DNA of 64,000 nt, from NCBI GenBank assembly GCA_020310875.1, contig CM035407.1, positions 222,235,996 through 222,299,995 of the forward strand. Direction: 5' to 3'. Below are positions 10,085-19,999 of this stretch, piece after piece. The notes beneath the pieces were generated by a model, which saw only the letters and a list, made by a program, of their open reading frames with translations, was not told the DNA's origin and did no database searches. The stretch comes from Ceratopteris richardii. Its lineage: Eukaryota > Streptophyta > Polypodiopsida > Polypodiales > Pteridaceae. Every line of letters starts with the position of its first letter. The stretch's first letter is position 1. A program made the translations under genes and the position numbers.

Positions 10085-11061
10085 TTTGGTATGTGCAGGT
10101 TTACCACAATTCTAGCAGGTGATACGTGGTCACTTCTATTGGACATCTACTGTTGAAGTTTGCAAGGTAAGTTGAAGAGAAGAAGCAACATGTGCAGTTG
10201 AGTAGTTGGATTGTGGAAGATGAGGAAAAATACAGCAAGATGGGGCACTAAAATTATGTTTCATAGTAAAAGTTGGTTTAACAAAAACTGGTCGTTGACA
10301 TGGTTGTTGTAGATGGATCGACTTGGTTATGGACTAAAATTCCTTTTCTGCATCATAGGCAAAAGGGATAGCCTCGTTGAGGGTTGTAGGCCGTAGGATG
10401 TGAATTTTGTCTTGGATTCCCACCTCCAAACCATCTTCATATTTCTACTCTAAGATATCCTCTAGTACATCTTTGAGCATTCGAACTACTAACAAATTTT
10501 GCCTGAACCGCTCTGTGTAGGTAGTGACAGTGTCACCCTCCTTCCATGTAAAGGTTGTCCATGCACATCGAACATGTGAATGATATTGAGGATGAAGAAA
10601 AGAATCCTTAACTTTATCTTGGAAAGCCTTCCATGTTGTCGGACAATCTGTGTTGTGATGCAGGACATTCCACCAGAGCTGAGCTTTTCCTACTAAATAG
10701 CTAGTGGAAAATTTGACTTTTTTTTCGCTTTCAGTATATCTTTCATTAGTATAAAAATATTCAAACTATGATAACCATGAAAGAACTAAAGTGCTAGCCT
10801 TACGGCCATCAAACCATAAAAATTAGTAATTTTTAACACCAATCTGGGAATGCATGCCATCACATTGGGCAAAGACAATAGCTTCTATCACCCTTGCAAG
10901 GTTATCTTCATTAGATTGAATCATCTGAAGTACTTTGTTGTGTTGTCGGATCTCGTTTTGAGCACCTCAAAGTTCATGCCGTAGGAGCTCGATGTGTTGC
11001 TTGAGTGTTACCTTGGATAGAGGTGACTCACCAAAATCCTACATGGTGTTCGTAGGTTCCA
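10076..11061 (-). pseudogene. Ty3 gag with zinc knuckle (E5)
   Basis: Start at about 11061 (MEPTNTM, then a stop). Readable blocks: LSKVTLKQHIELLRHEL, KVKFSTSYLVGKAQLWWN, SFLHPQYHSHVRCAWTTFTW and TVTTYTERFRQNLLVV, matching the Retrotrans_gag pattern. The zinc knuckle lies at 10076-10117 as C-stop-N-C-GKPA-H-TKMK-C, so it is intact except for a UAG replacing one spacer residue. Many other stops; not functional. Confidence 0.8.
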
Positions 11062-11223
11062 TGGATATGTAGAAAACAAAACCCTCTTGGTAGATATGTA
11101 AAAACAATTTTGAGATTGCTTGAATTAAAATGTAAAAGGAAAGGTTGTTCTTGGGAATTGAAAAAGTAAGAAAGAGATGCAAGTTGTGTTAAATATAAGA
11201 AAAGAGAACTAGAGTGACAACAA

Positions 11224-11292
11224 AAAGAGATAGTGTAGTGGTAAAACACTTCCTTCGTGAGAGTGAGGTTGTAGGTTCAAATCCTCCCTCCT
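11224..11292 (+). ncRNA. tRNA-like sequence (SINE head or tRNA pseudogene)
   Basis: Contains a Pol III A-box-like TAGTGTAGTGGT (11231-11242) and a B-box GGTTCAAATCC (11274-11284) at normal spacing. The D-arm AGTG/CACT pairs, and a T-arm GTAGG-TTCAAAT-CCTCC nearly pairs. The anticodon arm is imperfect, so a functional tRNA is unlikely. It lies inside the leader of E5 on the opposite strand, fitting a SINE insertion. The tail and target duplications were not identified. Confidence 0.45.
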
Positions 11293-11467
11293 TAGTGAAT
11301 ATAAAACTCCTTATTGCCACTCATAAATTAAAATTGGTTTGCATGTAGCCAATGGCTACCAACGATTTCCAAGGGAGCCATGCGTGCCAAAGATGCCAAA
11401 GTAATGCTTTAGTTATGCCTACATTCTATGCCTTAATTGACACCTTAGAGTGAGCCGAAGGAGTAAA

Positions 11468-11612
11468 CATAGGTTGTGGTTCTGGAACTGGAATGGGAAC
11501 TGAAATAGAAACTGAAACCGAAACAAAAATTGAATCAAAATCAGAATTGAAAATGGAAACAAAAATGGAGATGGAGACAAAATCAAAATCGCAATCAGAA
11601 TCACGAATAGAG
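11468..11612. repeat. Purine-rich low-complexity tract
   Basis: About 145 bp of degenerate GAAACN/GAAATN hexamers on the plus strand. Frames through it on the minus strand give Ile/Phe/Val/Ser-rich repeats without domain content. It sits in the leader of E5 close to the PBS. Confidence 0.7.
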
Positions 11613-11678
11613 AACAACAAAATAGAGATCAAACACCAAAACGAATGGAAATAGACCCCTCTATAGTGATGCACGTAG

Positions 11679-11691
11679 GGCTCTGATACCA
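11679..11691 (-). promoter_or_regulatory. Initiator-Met PBS next to the LTR at 11693
   Basis: The minus strand reads TGGTATCAGAGCCC, an almost exact match to the tRNA-iMet complement. It abuts a TGTTATCAGG LTR edge at 11693, defining a minus-strand element (E5) with its 5' LTR to the right. Confidence 0.85.
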
Positions 11692-11783
11692 TTGTTATCA
11701 GGATCCTAATTCATGTGCACACAGAGGTTATGAATGCTGAAAACACTAAAAAGAATAGATACGCAAGGAGACAAGAAAGAACA

Positions 11784-11919
11784 TAGTTGGTGGAGAATGT
11801 TAATCTCCAAAAGACAAGCTATTCTTGATGTTAGATCACCTCTATATCAAGTAGCTGGTGGAGAATGTTAATCTCCAAAAGACAAGCTATTCTTGATGTT
11901 AGATCACCTCTATATCAAG
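11784..11919. repeat. 68-bp tandem duplication (two copies)
   Basis: The block from about TAGTTGGTGGAGAATG to ATATCAAG is repeated head-to-tail with period 68 and nearly no differences (11784-11851 and 11852-11919). A local duplication within the LTR region. Confidence 0.9.
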
Positions 11920-12579
11920 AATAACTCTAAACTTCAACCAATTTTGGAAGACAAATGCCAAACTATCAAGTCTTTAGCTAATTGTGAAGAAAGTCACTTC
12001 ACAAAAAAGTCTGCTGCACATTTTGCACTCATTGACTAATCAAATGTGTAAAGCTTTTTATGAAACTCTGTACAAGGTTTCGGCTAAAGGTTGCACACCT
12101 CCTCCAAGTTAAAACATCCCAAAAGATTCAATAGATTATGAGAAATGATCCAAACAATCTACCTATCTCTGAAACTACCTTCTTTCAACTTAGATTTTGA
12201 CTCCTCATTTGTGCAAAACTTTACACTGTGCACTGAGAATTGACTAATTCTTTGATCATCGAGATTGCTCCTGTTTCAGAAGACATTCATCACTTCTTCA
12301 CATATAAATGTTCCTACACATAATTCTCTCAGCCTGTTTGCAATTAGACTCTCAAATCTTAACCATAGATACATTGACTATGGAATTAGATGTCTACAAA
12401 AGGATTTCTGATATAATCAAACACAGAAGGAGAAATAGAGAAAATATCAATGCGCAATTTCCTCAATATTCTTCCTATTCAACTCATCATCCATTTGATG
12501 GATGATTCATACAATACTCATGATCTATATTTTTTCTATCTCATCTATACTTCATCTATATATCACATACTACCATATA

Positions 12580-12582
<3 letters not shown>

Positions 12583-12658
<76 letters not shown>
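12583..12658. repeat. (AT)38 microsatellite
   Basis: Uninterrupted AT dinucleotide run of 76 bp. The open frame across it (12450-12692) is a Tyr-Ile artefact. Confidence 0.97.
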
Positions 12659-12661
<3 letters not shown>

Positions 12662-12841
12662 TATTGATTTGTCATTACTTCAAGTATTTTGAAGTATTTA
12701 CAAAACTAATGTACATATGTTTATAGAACTTTTCTTCCTGAACCTTCACTTCACTTCATGAACTTAGACTTCATTCTTTCATTCATGTCTTCATTTCTAA
12801 GCTTCATATAATCACCAGTTGTTGATTTTCTTGCTCCAACA

Positions 12842-13410
12842 ACTCCCCCTTAATCATCAATTGTGATTACCTGCAGCTTCTTTATTCCTGCCATATCTTT
12901 AAACCTCTGCAGCTTTGATCCATCCAAGATTTTTGTCATCATATCTGCAAGTTGATCTTTTGTAGGAGTATGTATGATTTCTATTTCTTTATCAACAACC
13001 TTCTCTCTCAATAAATGATATTGAATCTCAATGTGTTTGGTCCTAGCATGAAACACGGGATTAGCTGCCAAATATAAAGAACTCATATTGTCTCCACAAA
13101 TGATAGGAGTACTCTGAATGATATCAAAACTCTTTATAAGAGTCTTTAGCCATATGACTTCCTTTGCAACTTCTACCATGCCTTTGTATTTTGCTTCTGT
13201 AGATGATAAAGCAAGTGTATGTTTCTTCTTAGAGCACCATGAAATTAACTTATCTCCCACATAACACAAATATCCATGTGTTGATCTTCTATCATCAGAG
13301 TTACATGCCCAATCTACATCACTATATATCTTGATTGTTGTATATGAAGTAAACCCATAGTACAAACCTTCTTTAAGTGTGCAATTGATGTGCCTAAGCA
13401 CTCTTTGTCC
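12842..13410 (-). pseudogene. E6: copia RNase H fragment with PPT
   Basis: A minus-strand copia 3' end. The frame runs from the E7 LTR boundary at 13410 to a stop at 12850: VLRHINCTLKEGL, then IYSDVDWACNSDDRRSTHGY, ISWCSKKKHTLALSSTEAKYKG, ICGDNMSSLYLAANP and TKHIEIQYHLLREKV, ending with LADMMTKILDGSK. The PPT (minus-strand AAGGGGGAG) lies at about 12842-12853. Gag to RT are missing because E7 abuts at 13411. The RNase H frame itself is intact over this stretch. Confidence 0.88.
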
Positions 13411-13707
13411 TGAAGTATTTCGATGGCGATGCACCACAGTGCGCTCTCCTTCACGAGACCTCCACGATGATATGCTCGGAGTAGAAAACCGAGCTCCTAA
13501 GGCCGCACGCACAACTCTGCACAGAGGCTGCAGAATACGCACAAAACACAGAACACGGGGAACACAAAGACATACTTCTTAGGTCTTACAAATGCGGTCG
13601 AACTTATAGTCTGTGACTGACTAGGCCACTATATGTTTTATTAAAGAACATATACAAAGAAGTGTCCGGTGGCCATTTGGCCTTTCACATGGACACTAAC
13701 GGTAACA
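13411..13707 (-). repeat. 3' LTR of E7
   Basis: 297 bp, plus-strand edges TGAAGTATTT and GGTAACA. Homologous to the E10 LTRs (24745-25039 and 28046-28343) over its full length, including the TATTAAAGAACATAT block. Confidence 0.85.
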
Positions 13708-13719
13708 ATCTCCCACTAA
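13708..13719 (-). other. Polypurine tract of E7
   Basis: The minus strand reads TTTAGTGGGAGAT immediately before TGTTACC of the LTR. The same tract is in E10 (25040-25052). Confidence 0.75.
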
Positions 13720-13851
13720 AGGCTAATATGGCTAGAGTAACTATGGGAGAAAAATAAAGAATGATAAAGAATACCTAAGTGTAAGTATACAAACTATACC
13801 TCTCACCTGATGGGCATGTTACACAGTATACAAACTGTGTAAGATCAAGAA

Positions 13852-14300
13852 TCAAGTAACCCCCATCAAGTGATAACAGTGTCGAAAGCTATCCTGTGGT
13901 AGACCTTTAGTCAAAGCATCTGCACCATTATCTCGAGTGTGAACCTTCTCAAGAATAATGATCTCAGTGGCTAAGCAATCTCTAATGAAGTGATACCTCA
14001 CCTCAATGTGCTTGGTCTTTGCATGATAGACCGGATTCTTAGCCAAAGCAATGGCACTCTGACTATCACTGAGCAAGCGAGGTATATGCTGAGGTAAACC
14101 CATATCACAAGCAAGACGAGAAAGCCACAATGCTTCCTTGCATGCCTCACTTGCTGCAACATACTCTACTTCTGTGGTGGAATGAGCTCTACATTCTTGA
14201 AGACGAGATCTCCAAGAGATAGCACCTCCAACAAAATGAAAAATGTACCCTGATGTAGACTTACGATTGTCTACACAACGATCATAGATCAGAATCTATG
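13852..14300 (-). pseudogene. Copia RNase H (E7)
   Basis: ISWRSRLQECRAHSTTEVEY and AASEACKEALWLSRLACDMG lead into a clean C-terminal frame (14130-13852): LLSDSQSAIALAKNPVYHAK, TKHIEVRYHFIRDCL and GADALTKGLPQDSFRHC. A frameshift near 14282 separates it from the upstream IDSD motif. This is a different copia lineage from E2, E4 and E14 (SDSQSAIALAKN type). Confidence 0.88.
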
Positions 14301-15442
14301 TAACCAATAATGGATGCCTTCCCTCTACCTAAGCATAGACACTTGTCCTTAGTGCCACTCACATATCTCAAAATCATCTTCATCGCTTCCCAATGTTTCT
14401 TGCCAGGATTATACATATATCTGCTCACAACTCCCACTGCAAATGCAATGTCTGGTCTTGTAGCTACCATAGGGTACATGAGACTACCAACAGGAGACTG
14501 ATAGGGAATTTCGATCATGAATTCCTTTTCCTCATCTGATTTGGGGCAGTCATCCTTGCTCAATTTCACATATGTGGGTAAAGGTGTACTCAATGCCTTT
14601 CCACCCTGCATATTGAACCGGTGAAGTACTTTGGATATGTACTCACTTTGAGACAAGTATATGCATCTTTTAATCCGATCACGAGTAATGCACATGCCAA
14701 GAATATGTTTGGCATCCCCCAAATCCTTCATATCAAATGTCAGACTCAACTTCTTTCAGAGAATTGACAAATCATAAGAGGACTTCCCAGCAATCAACAT
14801 ATCATCGACATAAAGTATCAAGCATATCAAGCTGCCATCAGAGCATCTTTTTGTGTAGAGACAATGATCCTCATTGCTCCGAGAATAGCCTTGAGACTTC
14901 ATAAAAGCATCAAACTTTTGGTACCATTGTCTAGGAGACTGTTTAAGTCCATACAAGCTCTTCTTGAGCCTACAAACTAGACTTTCCTTGCCAAAAACTA
15001 CATAACCCTCTCGTTTTTCCATATAGATCTCATCTGTAAGATCTCCATGCAAGAAAGCTGTTTTCACATCCATTTGGACTAGCTCTAAGTCCTCCATTGC
15101 AACGAATCCAAGCAACATGCGCAAAGTAGTCATCTTGACCACTGGAGAGAAGATTTCCTCAAAATCAACACCATGTTGTTGCTTAAAACCCTTTGCAACA
15201 AGTTGTGCTTTATATTTTGGAGAAGCACTATCTGATGTGAATTTCATCTTATATACCCATTTACAGGGTAAAGCTTTCCTACCCTTTGGCAAAGGTACTA
15301 AGTCCCAAGTACCATTCTTGTGAATAGAATCCAACTCACTCTTGATGGCACGCTCCCACTTGACATAATCCTCTGTCTGCATAATCCTCTTGATGGCACG
15401 CTCCCACTTGACATAATCACTCTTGTTGCTGAACATGAACAT
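14282..15442 (-). pseudogene. Copia reverse transcriptase (E7)
   Basis: One frame (15442-14282) broken only by a TGA at 14756-14758. Motifs: WERAIKSELDSIHKNGTW, LPCKWVYKMKF, QLVAKGFKQQHGVDFEEIFS, MDVKTAFLHGDLTDEIYM, KKSLYGLKQSPRQWYQKF, intact LILYVDDMLIAG, then FDMKDLGDAKHILGM and LMYPMVATRPDIAFAVG. The N-terminus carries a 48-bp in-frame duplication. The catalytic box is intact; a single nonsense codon disables it. Confidence 0.92.
15341..15418. repeat. In-frame 48-bp-period duplication at the IN-RT linker (E7)
   Basis: A 30-bp block recurs with period 48 (15341-15370 and 15389-15418), so the peptide DYVKWERAIK occurs twice in frame just before RT motif 0. Since 48 is divisible by three the frame is kept. 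Confidence 0.9.
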
Positions 15443-16721
15443 GTGCGGGCTGATCTAAATGGACATTCTCTTGAACATCCCTATGTGTAGCATTTTTATG
15501 CATGCTAACCGGAGGACTAGTATCCTCAAACACCACTCTTCTCACTTCAACCTCCTTAATGGGATGTTTATGCATCTTAGACTCATTAAAAATGACATCA
15601 CTACTTCTAATCACTGACCGTGTTTCAGGATCCCATAAGCGATATCCAAATTGTCCTTCTCGACCATATCTAAGAAAAATGCATTCATTTGAATTATGGT
15701 CCAAATTTGTCTAAGATTCTTGGGTATATGAACATATGCTTCACACCCAAAAACTTGAAGATGATCATAATACGGTGGTTTCCCTGTCCATAACTCTTGT
15801 GCCACTTTCAGACCTTTGGCAGTACTAGGTGAAAGGATAATCACATGAACTGCAATCAATACTGCTTCTGCCCAAAAACCTTGTGAGAGGTTTGCATGAT
15901 GCAACATAGAGACTACTCTATCTTGAATAGTTCTATTCATCCTCTCAGCTACACCATTCTGTACTGGGGTATAAGGAGCTATAAACTCTCTACGAATAGA
16001 AAAGGCTGAATTCATGTGAGGTATACTCACCCCCATTATCTGAACATAAAGCCTTAAGCTTAGTTCCTTTTTCAATCTCAACAAAAGCAAGCCATTTTCT
16101 GAAAGTAGGGAATACATCATCCTTTGATTTGATAGGATATACCCATACTTTTCTAGTAGCATCATCTATGAAAGTGACAAAGTAAAGAGAACCACCTAAG
16201 GACCTAGTGGGCATAGGACCACACACATCTGTATGAACAAGATCTAAAGGCTGAATTGAAGAGTCAATGTGCGTTCTATGCACATTTCTGGTTTGGTTTC
16301 CATATTCACAATGCTCACAAAATGAAAAATCAGAGAAAGATAACATAGGTAAGTAGCTAGAACGAGAAAGATTTTCCATTCCACTACGAGATATATGGCC
16401 CAAACAACCATGCCAAATACAAGCCATAGGCTGTTTAGTAACAGCTAACAAGTGTTCTTTCTGTGATACAAATAAAGGATAAAGTGAGCCAACTTTGCTT
16501 CCTTTTGCAATAACCATATTGCCCTTTGATGTACGAAAGGACTGAGCATAGAAGACCACCTTGTAACCAAGGTCATCAAGTTGACCAACTGACATCAAAC
16601 TGCATGATAATTGAGGTACATGGCATACATTATGCATAGTAAATTTTGAACCATCAATGAACTGCACAACCACATCTCCGATCCCCACAACATCACATTG
16701 GTAAGAGTCACCAAGTCTCAT
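15417..16721 (-). pseudogene. Copia integrase (E7)
   Basis: Frame 16721-15990 has the zinc region (WHGCLGHISRSGMENLS ... CEHCEYGN), first Asp in LVHTDVCGPMPTRSLGG and second in LKALCSDNGGEYTSHEF. After frameshifts, APYTPVQNGVAERMNRTIQD holds the Glu, then ANLSQGFWAEAV, VFGCEAYVHIPK, ECIFLRYGREGQFGYRLWDP and VIRSSDVIFNE. All three catalytic residues survive, but at least two frame changes (near 15990 and 15690) break the protein. Confidence 0.9.
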
Positions 16722-16860
16722 GGTACCAAGAGACTTTGCTGCATAATTAGAGAACCATTATCTATGTAGTGTCACATGGAAAGAAGCACCAAAATCTAGC
16801 AGCCAGGTGTGGGAAAGAGAATCAGCCATAAGCACCTCAGATGGCACAATACTATCAAGT
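16722..16860 (-). pseudogene. Copia protease (E7)
   Basis: Short segment MADSLSHTWLLDFGASFHVT. The active-site triad is DFG instead of DSG, and a stop follows HR shortly after. Joins the pre-integrase frame (MRLGDSYQCDVVGIGDVVVQ) at 16721. Confidence 0.8.
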
Positions 16861-16861
16861 G

Positions 16862-17818
16862 TCAACACATCAACATCATCAGAAATAGCATTAATTCTTC
16901 AATCTTCACAGTTGAAGTAGATGGTGCAGGTAACTGTTTAACATGCCCATCAACATTCTGTCCTTTACCTTTAGCATTCTTTAATGCATAACAATCTTTC
17001 TTCATGTGTCCTTTCTTATGACAATAATGGCATTCAATATCTCTCTTCCTTGATTTACTTCTACTCTTATTCCGTTGACCATTCTTTTCCTTGTTCTTGC
17101 TCCTGCCATGTTGTTGATTCTTTCCTTGGGAAGAATCACGAACATTATATGCGTCTCCACTCTGAGTGCCAACCATAGATTTTCTACGAATCTCCTTACT
17201 CAAGAGTGCTCCACATATGTCATCATAGACGAGTTTACCACTAGGTGCACTGTTGCTAATAGCTGTGCAAAACGTATCCCATGATGATGGCAGGGTGCAT
17301 AGAAGCAATACTACTTTCATTTCATTATCCATATCCATTTTCTGAGCCTGTAACTAGGAGAATATAGCATCAAACTCATTTAGATGAGCAACAACACTAT
17401 CTGTGTCCTTCATACGAAGGTCATATAATTTTCTCATCAGATACACTTTATTTGATGTCGTCTCTTTTTCATATGTATTGCATAACTTCTTCCAAAGCTC
17501 CTCTGCACTTTCACAGTCTAATACTGTAAAGTAAAAATTATCTGCCAGGTGCAAGCGAATGGTAGACCTGGCCATTTCATCTAACTCATCCCAATCACCT
17601 TCATCCATGTCAGAAGGCTTCTTTGAAATCCCATTTACTGGCTTCCATTGCCTCCTTTGAATCAGCACATCTTTAATTTGATTCTTCCATAGAGCAAAGT
17701 TTGTGCCATCAAATTTTCAGATCTCAAAATGGTCTTTGCCCTGCAAGTTATAGCTCCTCCTCGGAACACTGGCACTAGACCTTGATCCACCGGATGTGCC
17801 TGAGACCTCTGATGCCAT
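16862..17818 (-). pseudogene. Copia gag (E7)
   Basis: Likely ATG at 17816-17818 (MASEVSGTSGGSRSS). Blocks: KFDGTNFALWKNQIKDVL, LDEMARSTIRLHLADN, ESAEELWKKLCNTYEKET and MRKLYDLRMKDTDSV, then a TAG at 17354-17356 where E10 has Gln, then DNEMKVVLLLCTLPSSWD and a Lys-rich region with an intact zinc knuckle CHYCHKKGHMKKDC. Only a frame change near 17668 and the TAG interrupt it, so it is one of the better preserved gags here. Confidence 0.88.
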
Positions 17819-18716
17819 GATGGTAGAGAACTGAATAGAATGATAATGGAGCTAGAAGAGTCCAAACACCAACAAATAAGTGTATCAAGGAGTAAATCGG
17901 TCATTGTATAGTTGACTAAACCAGAAATTTGGAAAAATTTTGCCAGAGTATCCTCTGCAAAATTAGCATATGACCAGTGTCAAAGTATCATAAAACTGCA
18001 AGTACTGACATGTCTACCTGCATAGTGAATCACTGACTACACTGCATATAATCAGTTACCCAATAGAAGCCAACTAGGCTTATCGAGCACCTATGAACGA
18101 TTATCATACATCTCCTATGGCGAGGCTAGGTAAGTCTTCCACCTGCATCACCGAAGAGAGCCCGACATCTGGGTGTCTCCCAGTTAAGAAAACCTCACCA
18201 CGACCCTCTTTATCAAAAGTAAAAGGCTTTATCCAAAGAACGTAACCGCTATATCAATGACCACATGGACGTACATAAGCGGTATCCACAGAAGCGTACA
18301 TGGTGTGTGTGTGCTCAATATATGCAGTAAAATGACACTAAAAGGCTGAATACACAGCCCAAAAACTAGCTAATAACACCTGCAAGTGTCTGTCAACTCT
18401 AATGTTTTAGGCTTAAAAAACCTGCATAAATTTGCAGCAACTGTTCCCACCAAAACTGAAAACCTCTCAAGAAACCTGTAGTTTTACGAGTGTGGCTGAA
18501 AATACAGCCCCAAAGGTTGATATTTATTGTCTGAGAAGTACAAAGAACACTCTTCTTGATGTTCTTGGACCTGTGTGAAGAGAACTATGTGCGAAACTAC
18601 TCCAAAATGGCTCCAAAAGACACCCCAAAAATGCTTCAGAAATAGGCTTTGAAAGCAAAGAATGAAGCTGTGAGGGACCAAAACTTGTTCAAGGTAATAT
18701 TCAGTTTGTTGTCTCA
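17819..18716 (-). other. 5' leader of E7
   Basis: About 0.9 kb of noncoding sequence, collinear with 26955-27870 of E10 (for example the CTTCCACCTGCATCACCGAA block at 18137 and 27399). The PBS and LTR expected further right are replaced by E8. The minus-strand frame at 18484-18717 has no domain. Confidence 0.75.
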
Positions 18717-19271
18717 TAGGTGAGCAGGTTTATGCATTACCCATGAGTTAGGCATTGGCAGGTAGTTAAGTGCATCTTTCGCTGCTTGAGTGGTACCCGG
18801 CTACTTGGATTGTTTTATCCCAAGGGGGGGTCACTACCGCCAGACTTACATGCTTTTTCTGACTCTGACTAGGTTGGTTGCTATGACACTTGTGTATCCA
18901 CTAGTGGTTTTTGCTTCATGCTTGGTAGCTCATGCATATCTTGGTTGAGCAAGAAGCAATCTACTGTGGCCACTTCCAGTTGTGAGGTTGAGTATAGGGC
19001 AACTTTCACAGCGATTCTTGAGTGTGTGTGGCTTAGACGCCTTATGGATGATTTGGGTATTGGTCAGTCTTCTGCCACCACCATCTTCACTAAAAGTCAA
19101 AGCACATTGACAGTTGCAAGAAACCCTGTGTTCTCTACTAGGGAGATCAGCTTGGCATATGTGCCCACACAGGAGAACATTGCATACCTTTTCACGAAGG
19201 CTTTGCCTAGGGAGAAGTTTGAAGCTTTCCGCAAAACTTTGGGCTTACTTTTGTGGTTTGATTCCACATAG
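18717..19271 (+). pseudogene. Copia RNase H with internal deletion (E8)
   Basis: DLHAFSDSD-stop-VGCYDT then MLGSSCISWLSKKQSTVATS, EVEYRATFTAILECVWLRRL, KSQSTLTVARNPVF and directly STREISLAYVPTQENI. Compared with E4 about 19 residues (the HARTKHIEVHYHYVRERL segment) are missing in frame. Ends FTKALPREKFEAFRKTLGL then a stop at 19269-19271. Nonfunctional. Confidence 0.88.
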
Positions 19272-19323
19272 CTTGACACTTCCTTATACATGAGTGCAAG
19301 CTCCTTGTTCACTACATCACTCC

Positions 19324-19332
19324 TAGGGGGGA
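19324..19332 (+). other. Polypurine tract of E8
   Basis: TAGGGGGGA, two bases before the LTR start. Confidence 0.8.
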
Positions 19333-19334
19333 TT

Positions 19335-19564
19335 TGTTGATATATTTAGGTAGTGATGTGTGTGAACACACTAGGACCGTCGGGGCACTTTTTTGCCCCT
19401 TTAGGAGGTTTTTTCCCCCAGCTTGTATATATGCCTATAGCCCTGACATGTTACTTATCTTTGTACATTCTAGTGGTAATACATTCAGTATTGTGTGTTG
19501 TGCTCCAAGCTCCTTCTTCTTCCTCGTGATGTTCGAGTGGTTTTGCAGACATCTAACTCCAACA
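19335..19564 (+). repeat. 3' LTR of E8
   Basis: 230 bp, TGTTGATATATTT to CTCCAACA. Same family as 29462-29690 (plus) and 45517-45742 (minus); the family's terminal bases are defined by agreement of the copies. Confidence 0.9.
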
Positions 19565-19990
19565 GAGCATTCTCCACACTCTTGCATTTTTGCTTTGCCT
19601 CTTGACTTCCATAGCTTGTAATGGTCTTCCCTTTCATCTTGTTCATCATCTGTATCACTTCTTGGATCTTGGAAGTGTGTATCATGCTTGCTTCCTAATT
19701 GATGAGAATCAAAATCAAGAACATATGGTAGAGTTACCATTTGTCTATCTTCATCATACCAAGACATGTGTTCTTCAAACACAACATCCCTACTTGTAGT
19801 GAATTGCTTTGTTGATGGATTGTAGAACATGTAACCCACCTGAGTTGAATCATACCCAATAAAGACTTCCTTTGTTTCCCTTTGATCTAGCTTACCTCTT
19901 ATTTGTGATGGTACATGATCATAAGCTAAACAACCAAACACCTTGCAATGTCCAAGACTAGGTTTTCTTCCATGCCAAGCTTCATAAGGA
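19565..19990 (-). pseudogene. Copia integrase C-terminal region (E9)
   Basis: FGCLAYDHVPSQIRGKLDQR, EVFIGYDSTQVGYMFYNPST and FTTSRDVVFEE, then an acidic linker (SDTDDEQDERED) and KLWKSRGKAKMQE, matching E14 (KLWKSKGKAKIQD). The translated frame continues antisense into the E8 LTR, marking the truncation point. Confidence 0.85.
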
Positions 19991-19999
19991 GTCGTATCT

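Larger units (their letters stand above)
8942..11692 (-). mobile_element. E5: Ty3 element remnant (gag, PR, partial RT)
   Basis: Minus-strand Ty3 sequence. From right to left: PBS at 11679-11691, leader, gag, zinc knuckle, protease, and the N-terminal half of RT, cut off at 8942 by the E3 LTR. Gag and protease style (DDGSSHDFI; single CX2CX4HX4C knuckle) and the iMet PBS suggest a chromovirus-type Ty3, distinct from E13 and E16. RNase H, integrase and 3' LTR are absent. Confidence 0.8.
11693..12841 (-). repeat. LTR or two fused LTRs between E5 and E6
   Basis: The left edge is set by the E5 PBS. The right edge is set by the E6 PPT (LTR start on the minus strand TGTTGGAGCAAG at 12841). A single LTR cannot belong to both a Ty3 and a copia element, so a junction should lie inside, unless the PBS and leader belong to E6's family. 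Contains the 68-bp duplication and the (AT)n tract listed separately. No coding content. Confidence 0.55.
13411..18716 (-). mobile_element. E7: Ty1/copia element lacking its 5' LTR
   Basis: Minus-strand copia with 3' LTR, PPT, RNase H, RT, IN, PR, gag and about 0.9 kb of leader. It stops at about 18716 where plus-strand E8 begins, so its PBS and 5' LTR are missing. E10 is a deleted relative sharing LTR, gag and leader. It inserted into E6 at 13410/13411; the expected duplicate of TGTCC cannot be checked because the far end is lost. Confidence 0.9.
18717..19564 (+). mobile_element. E8: copia 3' fragment (RT end, RNase H, LTR)
   Basis: Plus-strand tail of the copia family that also gives E3, E11 and E15. 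Starts inside the RT C-terminus (SRFMH), runs through a damaged RNase H and PPT, and ends with a complete 230-bp LTR. It is wedged between minus-strand E7 and E9, both of which are truncated there. Confidence 0.85.

Noticed and set aside
11224..11292. Functional tRNA gene
   Set aside because: The anticodon and acceptor stems do not pair well; better explained as a SINE head or pseudogene.
11419..11692. Two overlapping minus-strand ORFs rich in Ile/Phe/Ser/Val
   Set aside because: They are translations of a degenerate hexamer repeat in a retrotransposon leader.
12450..12692. Open frame with Tyr-Ile repeats
   Set aside because: It is a translation of the (AT)n microsatellite.
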